This document shows positions 54,201 to 64,000 of a stretch of 64,000 nucleotides of DNA, in pieces. Every line of letters begins with the position of its first letter. Within the stretch, counting starts at the first letter, position 1. The notes beneath the pieces were generated by a model. It saw nothing but the letters and a program-made list of their open reading frames with translations, had not been told where the DNA came from and did no database searches. Both the position numbers and the translations under genes were made by a program. Where the stretch lies: assembly GCA_016800925.1 (NCBI GenBank), contig JABCPU010000151.1, positions 62,001 to 126,000 on the forward strand. Direction: 5' to 3'. Origin of the DNA: Suillus spraguei. Lineage: Eukaryota; Basidiomycota; Agaricomycetes; Boletales; Suillaceae.

Positions 54201-55825
54201 CTACAATATCTCGAGTGTCCTGACATCCATCATACCGTGAACAGAATCTACGTCTTTGACTTGTGTAATGATACCATGATCTGATGCAATTCTCTTGTAT
54301 TCTCCGCCGCGTTGCTGCACTAGCAGGAATGCGCTAAATAACTGTCCAAGGCGGACAATCAATCGCATTGCGCGCTCCCTCAATTCTGAATCAACTGGGC
54401 CTGATTCTCCGGGAGACTCAGGCAGAACGAAGTCATCGTCATCCACGCTCTCTGCATCGTCTCCATAGTCAGGTAGCTCGAAGAGACGGCGATCCCAGGG
54501 ACGGGCGAGCAAGAATGACCGTCGAGTGGGTCTTCCTCGTGAGAACTGAGGCAACTTGTCCTCCGTGTTGATTTGCAGGTCACAAAGCCCGTCTGCCTTG
54601 ACTGAATACGTGAAGTAACTCTCTGTGTATTCAGTCGATCTCCGTCTGATTTCCGTGACAGGGAATACGATACATGGCAGATGCAGCCGCCGGTGATCAA
54701 AACGTGGGGCTCTCAGGCGATCGAGCGAGCTGTACAACTTCAAAACTGACTCGACAACCACGGTATCTTGCAGCGACGTGACCGATCTCTGCATCTCATC
54801 TTCAGATATAGGTGGCAGCGTGTACGGTGATGTTTTGTATGAAGTGATGTGGGCAGGCAGACAGCTATTGAATTCGGATGATGTTCCGACCCAGTCCAGG
54901 GCAGTAATGTCTCCAGACACAGCAACGATCTCCTGCAGGAGCCGCCCGAGCGCATTTTGCTTTTTCTCACCGTATAAGATAGGGAGTTGAACACCAAATA
55001 TTCCAAATAATGAGTATGCGATGTCTTCCTCCACTGTGGTGAAACGCGTCGACGCCCACTGCAGTTTCTCGCGGGTGTTTATCATTCCAGGACGGAATGT
55101 GACAAGGGTCTGTGCATCTATCCCCGTCGCATCCTCCAACTCCTGCATGATCGCGACAGACTGCTTGTGGTTGGGAGAGTGGTCATCGAGATACGGGGTC
55201 CAGTCACTTTGGTAGAAGCGGATGACGTCTGGAGCGAGGAATTCCGGTACGGTCCATCCTCGTGTGTTCCAAGCGCTCTTTGCTAGTGCACCCGGCTTAG
55301 ATGAAGGCGGAACATCCGAAAGATATACCATTGTGAGCGCTGAGGTGAGATACCAGACGAACATGGAATTTAGCGACTTTTGGAGTTCGACGTTGTTAGC
55401 CTGGTCGATACAACATGAATCAATCCACCCCCAGCGATACCCCGCAGCACGAGCAGTTTTGCAGAAAGACTGCAACTTGGTGATGCCACTAATGGCTGTC
55501 AACTCATCAACGACCTTGTCCTTGATGTCCTGCAGCAGCGGTTCCTTTCCTTCCCACCGATGCGATAGCGTGACGCAACGGAAGTACATCGCCACGACAT
55601 CTCTGATGCGCTCCTTACGGAGATCTATGTGCACCGATAATGACGACGATAAAAGTTCCTTGTACTCTGTGCTCGTCTTGAAGGCGCTAATCTGTACCTC
55701 TCGATCACATAAGCGACCAGTAGATGTACTGAGCAGACGATGCGGAGCATCGTCGAGTTGAGCTTTGATGATCTCTTGAATAGCTACTTCTACTTCGGAT
55801 GGATTGATGTACTGTTGGCGCAGCT
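54201..55825 (-). CDS. Intact HET-domain exon of the gene
   Basis: This 1625-nt exon is open from its acceptor to the TAG at 54201-54203. It contains the complete HET module: about residues 80-250 with SHRW, the WIDSCCIDQ block and the RGWT-E motif, followed by a helical region (LLQEIVAVSGDITALDWVG) and a C-terminal segment of unclear function. Because the exons before it carry a nonsense codon and a frameshift, expression would need an internal start, for example a methionine just after the splice junction. It is listed separately since its conservation contrasts with the upstream part. Confidence 0.75.
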
Positions 55826-57491
55826 CTGGTAAAAGAGTCAATCACATTGAATGATGTGGTTATTTTGGGGCGTACTTCGTGTTTGTGTGTCAGGAGCATT
55901 TTCTAACTTGAAGAGCATGGATTTGAACGCCTCGATAGCTTCATCATATCGGTGTGCGCCATGAAGTACCGCATGCTTCAACTGATATCCGATGTAAGAT
56001 GAGGCGTCGAGTTCGATGACCTACGTATCACCAAAATGAGCGTCGAATACGAAACGACAGCTCTCATCGTACCTTTTCTGCGTCGATGAGTGCATCGTCC
56101 CATAGCATCTTCCTGACCTCGCCCTACTGCGGTTCGCAAAGATGGTATCGGTTGCAAAATCGAGGTCGATCACCACAGAGTAAAGCTCGATAGCCTTGTC
56201 GTAATTACCCGCAGCAAGGGCATCATCACCGCCCGGGGCATAGTGCATGCTGCAATCTCGTTTGAAAGCTAAGTGAAGTGATGGGTCGAAGATTATACCC
56301 GGTTGACATTACGAAGACTTGCCTGTCGATCAATCAAGGCAGCATGCTTTCGTGTCCTCATCAGCCGTATCCATCATATATCGATATGCTTTGATAGCTT
56401 CTGGAAATCTACCTGCCCGAAGGAGCGCGTGGCACCAATTCTGGTGTGCAGTCCGCCACAAGGACAAGAGGTCCCATCCGAATAGCTAGGAAAAGCACGG
56501 TGGGGCGTGAAAAACCGATTTGCGGTTAGATTCCAATGAACCTACCACCACGAAGACATCATATTTGGAATGGATGGCCGACGTGGACGAGAAACGAATG
56601 ATGTTGACGGCGGAAGTGAAGTGCTCAGCAGCTTCGCTATGACGCGCTCCATCCACGCCATCTAAAATATTCAAACCTAATTGGACGTGTATATAAGCCT
56701 GATGTTTGAAGATCGCAACATTCACTGTTAATGCATGGATCTGGATTTGACCGTGTCAAGAACACTCACCTCCACGATTTGGCAGGCAAGAGTATCGATA
56801 TTGGGACAGGTGGTAGCTAGGTCTTGGACGCGCATAATTGCCTCCTCATGTTGATTTGCCTTAAAAAGGGCGATAGCCTGGCAGCCGCTACGTAAGTAGC
56901 GACCACACGAGACAAGAATGACGCACCTTAATCAAGAGTAGGAGATGTGTTTTCTTGACATCAGCGTCCACGAACACGAACCCGAGGTCAAACGCTTTCA
57001 TCGCGTTCTGGAACTGCCTTTTACCGCAGAGGGCGATGCCCTTGGATATACAGCCCATCAAGGATGGTTGAATGCGGATGCTCTATATTGCCATGTAAGA
57101 TAGCCTGCTTTGAGGACGTGATAGGACAGTGCACCTCACCTTGAGTGCGTCATCAAGTGCGCGGTCCCAGTCGGCTTTTCTCGCCATAACAAACGAGCGA
57201 TTTGCGTAAGAGTTGTGGTTGTTGTTATCAGCGTTGATCTCTTGGGTGAGCAGACTGTCAGCAGTGGACAAGTCCCCGGTTATGCATGCATTGCGGGTTG
57301 TCGTGTCGATGGCGAGGATCTGCATCACCCATGGTCAGATTGCATGACGAGAATGAAGGCTGGAGACATGCCTCGCAATAGCGTTGGACCTTGTCATCAA
57401 CCTTGAGGATGCAAGGAGACGAGCAAAGTATGGGAACTCACATTATCTGCCACTTGTTCCTTCCGGGTGTCTTCCCGTAACACATGCTTGA

Positions 57492-57505
57492 AGAAAATGA
57501 GATGA
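57492..57505. repeat. LINE target-site duplication, left copy
   Basis: AGAAAATGAGATGA, exactly repeated at 63825-63838 after the poly(A) tract. It belongs to the 49-bp intron of the WD40-TPR-HET gene. Confidence 0.9.
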
Positions 57506-57672
57506 TCGCTTCTTGGACCTGAACCAGGTGGCACCCCGACTAGGACCCCGGAAACCAACCGCGCTCAACAGCGCTAAGGACGCCCAGAGGCGCCCCAGCG
57601 GTCACCAGGACACCAGACAAACCGCCAAAACCCTAGACCAAGAACCAAGAACAAAGCAACAAAGCAAACAAA

Positions 57673-59540
57673 ATGCCAACAATCAACTCAACGAGCCCGG
57701 TCACCACGACAACCACAGGTAGGGCCAACCGACGGACAGCAGCTGATAAACCTTTGCTTTCAACCAGTAGACCCATACAAGACCACATATCGGGCACAGG
57801 AATGAAGACAGATGTTGTCAACCTGAACACAGCACGAAAAATCTTGTCCATGCACGGTCTCATAATGCCAACAGCCGGTAGCATGTTGCAATCAATCTCG
57901 GTAGCTTTATTTGAATTTAGTATCACAGCAAATCTAGGCGCCACACATACTGACATACTACGAGCAATTGCACTAATAATACAGGAAGTCGATACAGAAA
58001 TAAACACGGAAAACATCATAGAAAAAGTCAAAGCCCTAATAGGCGGACCGATTGCGACCCTAGACGAGAAAGTCGAGACATTAACAGAAACAATAGACGC
58101 GCAAAAGAAAACAATAGAGTTGATGACGGAGGTACGCACCAACTTGAAATCATCAGCGGAAGATTTGGGAAAGATAGCTGGAAACATGAAGAGCACAACG
58201 CCACAAAGAACGAGTGATGAACGGTCTGACGGACCACGAACGTTTGCAGACGCAGCCAAAACTAACATCCCTGCCCCACTAACGAAGGTACTAGCGAGAA
58301 GAGAGACACAGGCAAGGCAGATCCTAGTCGACAGACGATCACAGCTCTTCGCCAACTCTCTGAAAGACCTAACGGAGGCGCAACTAGTAGCAAAGGCCAC
58401 CTTAGCAGTGGAGCAAATGTCAAAGGAGAAAGTCGTACTTCCAACATCAATCAACTTCATCTCAGCACGCCGTCTCCCTCATGGAGGAGTCCTTTACGAG
58501 CTCAACTCACCCGAGGCAGCAGAGTGGTTCAACATGGCAGCAAACCGAGGATACTTCCTGGAACACTTCGGAGCGGAAATAGTGATCAAGGAGCGAACGC
58601 ACAACGTTATAGTGGAAAATGTACCAGTAACCTTTGTACCCAACAACCCAGCAGCACTAGCGGACGTCGAGAAGAAGGCGGGCTTGAAACCAAAAACGAT
58701 TAGCAAGGCGTGATACATCAAACCGGAAGCAAGGCGCAAACCAGGACAACGAACAGCCCACATAATAGTGACCTTTAACTCCAAGGAGGAGCAAATCAAG
58801 CCATCAAGTTCGGCCTGACAATCGAAGGTAAGAAAGTATATGGAAGAAAGCTAATACCAGAACCGACCAGATGCCTCAAATGCCACTCATTCGAAAACAC
58901 TCACATGGCCGCAGAATGCCCACAGGAACAGGAGACGTGCGGTACATGCGGGGAACACCACCGAACAGCCGCGTGCCAAGTCACAGACCAAAACGAGTTC
59001 TTCTGCAGGAACTGCAAAGTGAAGGGCCACGCGGCCTGGAGTCGACAATGCCCGACATTCACGAAGAAGTGGGATGGACACAAGAACCACAATGAAGACG
59101 CTAAGTACCGATTTTTCCTCACAGAAGACCCTCTTACCTGGGAACCACTAACGAGTCAAAATTTTGAAGAGAACAACGAGACAGCCCCAATATGGCAGCA
59201 AGCAACGGAGGATCATCAACCACAACGATACCCACCACCAAGAAACAGAGCGGAACATGGACGGCCCACCAACAACAACAACAACAACCAAGAACGCGAG
59301 GAACGGAACCTCAACAACAGGAACGCCAACCGAATCCCATTGGGAGGTCAATCCCGAATCCCAGAAGCATGGCAGATGACAAGACCTCAAGCAGACCACC
59401 GAACACAATGGAAACTACCCACCCAAGAAGAGACCGAAACGCAATCAACACCTCCAAGATGGTCTAGCTCCCCTTACGGCTCCCTCCACGAACCCTACAG
59501 CCCACAAAGAGGGTGGGACCAGGACCATGCCGGAAACTAG
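57673..59540 (+). pseudogene. ORF1 of the LINE (gag-like) with a stop and a frameshift
   Basis: The frame from ATG 57673 encodes a threonine-rich N-terminus, a helical region (EVDTEINTENIIEKVKALIG, LTETIDAQKKTIELM) and an RNA-binding-like part (LPTSINFISARRLPHGGVL, GAEIVIKERTHNVIVENVP) until TGA at 58711-58713. There relatives have arginine or a similar residue, so CGA to TGA is likely. After a further frame change near 58795 the protein continues with three zinc knuckles, CLKCHSFENTHMAAEC, CGTCGEHHRTAAC and CRNCKVKGHAAWSRQC, and an asparagine/glutamine-rich tail to TAG at 59538. ORF1 would bind LINE RNA; this copy is probably defective. Confidence 0.85.
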
Positions 59541-62500
59541 TGATGGATGACGCCGACAACACACACCAAGAACGCGAAGACTTGAAAATCTGGCAGCAAA
59601 ACCTTCGGAAATCCAACAACGCATGGGAGCACATGCTGAAAAACTTAAACCCGCACGTATACGATATAGCGTGCATCCAAGAACCATATCTCAACCCCGT
59701 GAATCTTGCTAACGCCTCCAATCTAAGACAGTTCTGGGACGTAATCTACCCAACGGACCACCACGCAAACCCAGGACGATCACAGACGATAATCCTAGTC
59801 AACAAGAGACTATCGAAAAACAATTGGCACATTATACCACTCAAGTCAGCGAATGCTATGGCGATAGAGCTAACGGGGGCTTTCGGCAAGGTGCGTATCT
59901 ACAACATATATAACCCCTGCGATAGCGATAGCACACTCCACTTCATGGAGAGGCACATGGTGTCTGAACGAAACTCCCAGAGACATCGCACGCAGCAGCG
60001 AATCGCTCAAGGCGACAACACTGTATATAATGAACATATAATCTGGCTAGGCGATTTCAATCGCCACCACCCAATGTGGGAAATGCAACATAATGTACAT
60101 CTCTTCACCGCGGCGAACTTAGACGCCGCGGGAGTACTGATAAACCTTCTATCACTATATAACTTAGTCCAGGTTCTCCCCCCAAACATAGCCACTCTAG
60201 AGGCATCAAACACCAAAAACTTAACGCGCCCAGACAATGTATTTTGTTCAGCAGATCTTGAGCACTCGTTCACACAGTGCAGTGTAGAGTACCAGCTATG
60301 CCCAGTAGTAACTGACCATTTCCCCATAATTAGTACCATCAACCTCCAACCAGAACGAATTGAAACCAGCCCCAAGCGCAACTTCAGAGACACGGACTGG
60401 GAAGAGTTCCGGGAGGTCCTTGAAACTAAACTAGACGACATCCCACAGGCAACGGAAATCAAGACACGAGAACAGTTCGACGAGGCATTCAAGGCACTCA
60501 CAACAAGCATCGCCGAAACAGTAGAGAAGTGCGTACCGAAGACCAAACCATCCCCGTACGCGAAGAGATGGTGGTCGAAGGAACTGGACACCGAACGAAA
60601 AGCAACACACAAACTAGGAAGGATATCAAGAAAGAAATTAGCGAGACGAAACGACCCAGTGCACGAGGAATATAGAATCGCACGAAACCGATTCTCAGAA
60701 AGTATCAAGCGAGCGAAGACAAACCATTGGACAGAATGGTTAGAGGAACTGACATTTACAGGAGTATGGACCTTTCATAGATACGTAGCAGGCGACCCTT
60801 CCGACCAGATACACACAAGGATCAAAACCCTCCAAGACCCGAGGGCAAACAATCAGGACAACACGACGCAAGATAACACCCGAAAGAGCGAGCTACTTTA
60901 CGAGGTATTCTTCAGAACGCCGCCAGACGATGACCAAGTGAACCCGGACTTCGACTACGACCCTCCAATATGTGAATTCAGACCAATCACGAACCAGCAA
61001 GTACACAGAGCAATCGCGAAACTATCACCGTTCAAAGCCCCAGGACCCAATGGGATAAGCAACGTAGTATTCATGAAATGCGCTGACCTTCTTGTACCAT
61101 TCATGGCACCAATATACAGAGCTACGTTCACCCTCGAAGTGTACCCGAACGAATGGAAATGTTCCTTGACGATCGTACTCAGGAAGCCAGGAAGGCCAGA
61201 CTACAGTGTCCCGAAGGCATATAGACCGATAACGCTATTAGACACGATGGCTAAGATCCTTTCATCATGTGTTGCCGACGATCTAACATATATTGCAGAA
61301 GAACACCATCTATTACCCCCAACCCACTTCGGCGGTCGACCGGGACGATCAACGGTAGACTCCCTCCACCTGCTAACTAAGTTCATAACAGATTCCTGGG
61401 CGTCGAAAACAAACAACCACGTTTCCCTACTCTTCCTTGACGTAAAGGCGGCCTTCCCGAGCGTGGTAGCAAGCAAGCTACTACACAACCTCAGAAAAGC
61501 AAGAATACCAAAGGAATATGTAGATTGGTACAAACGAAGACAGGACAACAGAACGACGCATCTCTTTTTCGACGACTACCAGTCAAACTTGTTCAATGTG
61601 TCAGATGGACTAGACCAGGGATGTCCGCTATCCCCAATGGGCTTCATCTTCTACAACGCACCAGTCCTGCGAGTCGCAGACCCGAGACCCAGCAAAGGAG
61701 AACTGAGTCTAGGATTCATCGACGATGTAGCGCTAATAGCAAGAGGGCGCTCATACGAGGAATCAAACGCAAAGGTCAAAAACATGATGGAAAAGCAAGG
61801 AGGTGCACTTGACTGGAGCGAGGAATACAACGCTGAGTTTGAGCTAGACAAAACCGCACTAATTTGTCTTTCCAGGATACGAGTTCGAAGCACCGAAAAC
61901 CCCAACAAGACAGTCCCTACGCCACGAGTACCCATCACCATCCGCGATCACACAATCCAACCTTCGAAGTCGCACAAATTTCTAGGAATCATCATCGACG
62001 AAAATCTAAACTTCAAGGAGCAGGCGGCCCACGCACTGGCCAAAGGAACGAAGTACGCGCTAGCATGTAGCTGGATGATACGTCCGACGAAGGGAATACA
62101 CGGGAAACTGATGAAAAAACTGTATGAGGGAGTAATCGTCCCGAAGATGTTGTACGCCGCAGATGTGTGGTGCGCAGGTCTAGTAGAAAAGGGGAGGGGG
62201 AAAAGGGGGAAAGGGCGAGGAGCAAGAGGCTTCGCCTCGCAGATGGCGCGAGTGCAGAGAATGGCAACCATATCAATTGCGGGAGGACTAAGATCAAGTC
62301 CCACAGACATGCTAGACGCGCACGCTAATGTACTACCTTTTCAGCAGACTCTTCGAAAAGCGTGCTACAGAGCCACGCTCAGAATGGCGACACTCCCACA
62401 GAAACATCCACTAGCCAAGGGAATCAAGAACGCATACGATTACGGCAAAGAGAGAGATTTTAAGGGGAAAAAACGCTATCCATCCCCACTGCATAAGCTG

Positions 62501-63610
62501 ATGTACGAATTCAGGATCAACCCATCGACGGTGGAAAAGATAGACCCAGTCAGACACTACCCCAAGTGGGAGCCGGATGTAGACATCCACATAGCGGAGA
62601 AGGCCGAGACAGCAAAGATAGAAGACGGACTCGCCGATGAAAACCTAAGGGCGTACTCAGACGGGTCAATGGTGGATGGGGGAGTTGGAGGAGCAGCAGT
62701 GGTCATGAGAGGCAACGAAGTGATAGGAAGCAAGAGGTTTCACTTGGGGAGCGACCGCGAGCATACGGTCTATGAAGCAGAGCTGGTGGGGATGATATTA
62801 GCAGTACAACTGCTGAAGGAGACGGGAGGAAGAAGGGGCACCATATCCCTAGGCGTCGACAATCAGGCAGCGATAAGAGCAACCGAAGCTTTCCGCTCAC
62901 AGCCAGGACACTACCTCATGGACCAATTCCACGATGATCTTAGAAGACTCATCCCTGAGCACGACGAAAGAAAACTCAAAGTCAGATGGACGCCAGGCCA
63001 TGTAGGGATACCAGGGAATGAAGAGGCAGACACTCACGCGAAACGCGCCGCACGAGGCGAATCATCAGACACACGAGCCCAGCCAAAGTCGCTCCTAACC
63101 GAGGAAGGAGAACTCAGAATCCTACCAAGGAGCAAAGCGGCACTAAGACAACACTTCTACGCAAAGATCAAAAAAGAGGCCACCACCATCATGGAGAACT
63201 CACCGCGCTACACACTGCTCAAATCAGTCGACACGTCAGCACCATCAAAGAAGTTTGCAAAGAAGATAGAGAAGCTACCGAGACGTCACAGCTCACTGAT
63301 GTTTCAACTCCGCACGGGACATATAGCGCTCAACAAACACCTCAAACGAATAGCGAAATCCCCAACGGCGCGTTGCCCAGCATGCGAAAACCATGACGAA
63401 ACGGTACACCACTTCATCCTAGTCTGCCCAGCATACGTGAACCAGAGAGAACAAATGAGGAAAGAAGTCGGAGCAAGACAATGCAAAATCGAGTACCTGC
63501 TGAACGAAAGCAAGGGAATGAGAGCAACGTTGACGTACATCGCGCGCACGAGAAGATTGGAACAAACCTTCGGAGATGTAACCCCCCCAGCGGAAAAGGA
63601 GAAGGAATAG
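59513..63610 (+). CDS. ORF2 of the LINE: endonuclease, RT and RNase H
   Basis: An uninterrupted frame of 1365 codons. It holds an AP-type endonuclease (WQQNLRKSNNAWEHML, IACIQEPYLNP, WLGDFNRHHPMWE, VTDHFPI; about residues 20-280), reverse transcriptase (AYRPITLLDTMAKILSS, LLFLDVKAAFPSV, DQGCPLSPMGFIFY and the catalytic GFIDDVALIA at about 735), RNase H (AYSDGSMVDGG, YEAELVGM, GVDNQAAI, WTPGHVGIPGNEEAD) and a C-terminal knuckle (CPACENHDETVHHFILVC). The better start is ATG 59543, two bases after the ORF1 stop, suggesting termination-reinitiation; the first in-frame ATG is 59513. It would nick the target and copy the RNA. No lesion is visible. Confidence 0.93.
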   Translation: MGPGPCRKLVMDDADNTHQEREDLKIWQQNLRKSNNAWEHMLKNLNPHVYDIACIQEPYLNPVNLANASNLRQFWDVIYPTDHHANPGRSQTIILVNKRLSKNNWHIIPLKSANAMAIELTGAFGKVRIYNIYNPCDSDSTLHFMERHMVSERNSQRHRTQQRIAQGDNTVYNEHIIWLGDFNRHHPMWEMQHNVHLFTAANLDAAGVLINLLSLYNLVQVLPPNIATLEASNTKNLTRPDNVFCSADLEHSFTQCSVEYQLCPVVTDHFPIISTINLQPERIETSPKRNFRDTDWEEFREVLETKLDDIPQATEIKTREQFDEAFKALTTSIAETVEKCVPKTKPSPYAKRWWSKELDTERKATHKLGRISRKKLARRNDPVHEEYRIARNRFSESIKRAKTNHWTEWLEELTFTGVWTFHRYVAGDPSDQIHTRIKTLQDPRANNQDNTTQDNTRKSELLYEVFFRTPPDDDQVNPDFDYDPPICEFRPITNQQVHRAIAKLSPFKAPGPNGISNVVFMKCADLLVPFMAPIYRATFTLEVYPNEWKCSLTIVLRKPGRPDYSVPKAYRPITLLDTMAKILSSCVADDLTYIAEEHHLLPPTHFGGRPGRSTVDSLHLLTKFITDSWASKTNNHVSLLFLDVKAAFPSVVASKLLHNLRKARIPKEYVDWYKRRQDNRTTHLFFDDYQSNLFNVSDGLDQGCPLSPMGFIFYNAPVLRVADPRPSKGELSLGFIDDVALIARGRSYEESNAKVKNMMEKQGGALDWSEEYNAEFELDKTALICLSRIRVRSTENPNKTVPTPRVPITIRDHTIQPSKSHKFLGIIIDENLNFKEQAAHALAKGTKYALACSWMIRPTKGIHGKLMKKLYEGVIVPKMLYAADVWCAGLVEKGRGKRGKGRGARGFASQMARVQRMATISIAGGLRSSPTDMLDAHANVLPFQQTLRKACYRATLRMATLPQKHPLAKGIKNAYDYGKERDFKGKKRYPSPLHKLMYEFRINPSTVEKIDPVRHYPKWEPDVDIHIAEKAETAKIEDGLADENLRAYSDGSMVDGGVGGAAVVMRGNEVIGSKRFHLGSDREHTVYEAELVGMILAVQLLKETGGRRGTISLGVDNQAAIRATEAFRSQPGHYLMDQFHDDLRRLIPEHDERKLKVRWTPGHVGIPGNEEADTHAKRAARGESSDTRAQPKSLLTEEGELRILPRSKAALRQHFYAKIKKEATTIMENSPRYTLLKSVDTSAPSKKFAKKIEKLPRRHSSLMFQLRTGHIALNKHLKRIAKSPTARCPACENHDETVHHFILVCPAYVNQREQMRKEVGARQCKIEYLLNESKGMRATLTYIARTRRLEQTFGDVTPPAEKEKE

Positions 63611-63801
63611 AGGAAACGCGACAACAAGTCGCACAAATCATATCAAGAGCCTGAAGAAGGCCCTAACGTCCGCGCGCAAGCCAGGACCACTGTATAGCAT
63701 AGACAACCAAAAAACGGACCAAAGCATATACGAATAGATTAGATGTACAGTAGGTAGTGTCCATCATAGGGCATAGCCCCAACGGACAATAAACAAGGAT
63801 C

Positions 63802-63824
63802 AAAAAAAAAAAAAAAAAAAAAAA
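63802..63824 (+). other. Poly(A) tail of the LINE
   Basis: Uninterrupted run of A at the 3' end of the element, directly before the right target duplication. Its length and purity suggest a recent insertion. Confidence 0.9.
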
Positions 63825-63838
63825 AGAAAATGAGATGA
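63825..63838. repeat. LINE target-site duplication, right copy
   Basis: AGAAAATGAGATGA, identical to 57492-57505. The first A cannot be told apart from the tail. Confidence 0.9.
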
Positions 63839-64000
63839 AGAAGGGACGGAAGACAAAAAAATTCTTACATCTGACAGCTGGTCCTTGGGAATGTCCTCCA
63901 GCAAAGGTACTGCCCACTTTGAGATCATGTTATCGGCACCTCCGCTAAGGATGTGCTTGCCATCCATGGAGAAGATGACACAACACGGTGCACGAGTGTG

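Larger units (their letters stand above)
57506..63824 (+). mobile_element. Tad/I-like LINE (non-LTR retrotransposon), full length
   Basis: A 6.3-kb unit with a 5' untranslated region (57506-57672), a gag-like ORF1, an ORF2 with endonuclease, reverse transcriptase and RNase H, a short 3' untranslated region and a run of over 20 A (63802-63824). It is flanked by 14-bp duplications (57492-57505 and 63825-63838), as expected of target-primed insertion. The RNase H behind RT and the knuckle-bearing ORF1 fit the Tad1-like clade of fungal LINEs (family knowledge). ORF2 is intact, ORF1 has two lesions. Confidence 0.95.
54201..64000 (-). pseudogene. WD40-TPR-HET gene, 5' end beyond window, interrupted by a LINE
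   Basis: Exons on the minus strand: from beyond 64000 to 63869, then 57442-57486, 57372-57401, 57140-57319, 56927-57082, 56770-56877, 56546-56698, 56323-56485, 56073-56268, 55876-56020 and 54201-55825. The first visible exon ends a WD40 repeat (CVIFSMDGKHILSGGADNMI, SKWAVP). The middle exons form tetratricopeptide-like repeats (AIALFKANQHEEAIMRVQDL, DALAAGNYDKAIELYSVVID). The long last exon is a HET domain: TLSHRWEGKEPLL, GWIDSCCIDQANNVE, RGWTVPEFLAP, EEDIAYSLFGIFGVQLPILY. HET domains are linked to incompatibility-type cell death in fungi. Two lesions are seen: TGA at 56330-56332 where Trp is expected, and a 1-nt loss near 56120. The HET exon itself (about 541 codons) is open. Confidence 0.82.

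Noticed and set aside
57633..58460. 275-codon minus-strand frame opposite LINE ORF1
   Set aside because: Mirror frame of a well-supported ORF1 with coiled-coil and downstream knuckles; no features of its own.

Overview
The window is nuclear DNA of a filamentous basidiomycete. Genes carry many 48-60 bp spliceosomal introns and microexons. There is a laccase, a polyporopepsin-type aspartic protease, a WD40-TPR-HET gene, chromodomain Ty3/Gypsy elements and a Tad-like LINE. The WD40-TPR-HET architecture and wording resemble genes I associate with Boletales, so an Agaricomycete, possibly Boletales, is my inference; the species is not determined. I see no bacterial, plasmid or CRISPR features.

Layout. 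(1) 1-118 is the 5' end of a secreted-protein gene leaving the window leftwards. (2) 296-39074 is a transposon pile delimited by a 25-bp direct repeat. Its frame is a hAT transposon with terminal inverted repeats at 1019 and 38504, about 3.9 kb before insertions and now 37.5 kb. Inside it, a Gypsy chromovirus ('A', 5002-36717, target duplication CTATG) holds a younger, almost complete chromovirus ('B', 13680-21285, target duplication ACCAC), an older Gypsy element ('C', 24843-36564), and many solo LTRs of two families (here T1 and T2), nested up to five levels deep. (3) 39109-44074 is a compact block of ordinary genes: SCO1 (+), an NDUFB7-like complex I subunit (-), proteasome RPN10 (-), a conserved fungal protein (+) and a single-pass membrane protein (-). 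(4) 44626-46165 is a decayed partial copy of the HET gene found further right. (5) 46475-51187 holds an aspartic protease with one frameshift and an intact 12-exon laccase, both on the minus strand. (6) 51188-54200 has no recognisable gene. (7) 54201 to beyond 64000 is a minus-strand WD40-TPR-HET gene; a 6.3-kb LINE (57506-63824) has inserted antisense into one of its 49-bp introns with a 14-bp target duplication.

How it fits together. Target duplications and split reading frames give a relative order: hAT, then A, then T1/T2/B/C into A, then further LTRs into those. A and B both show the signature of Tf1/sushi-type self-priming: 11 nt just after the 5' LTR are an exact reverse complement of 11 nt in the LTR placed 34-36 nt after a TATA box. 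B carries a third, intact ORF behind pol with two zinc knuckles. Stops in A are mostly TGA where arginine is expected, and B's three LTR differences are C/T or G/A changes at CpG, so CpG methylation and deamination is the likely decay process. Exon junctions were worked out by hand from splice signals and reading frame, without alignment or RNA data.
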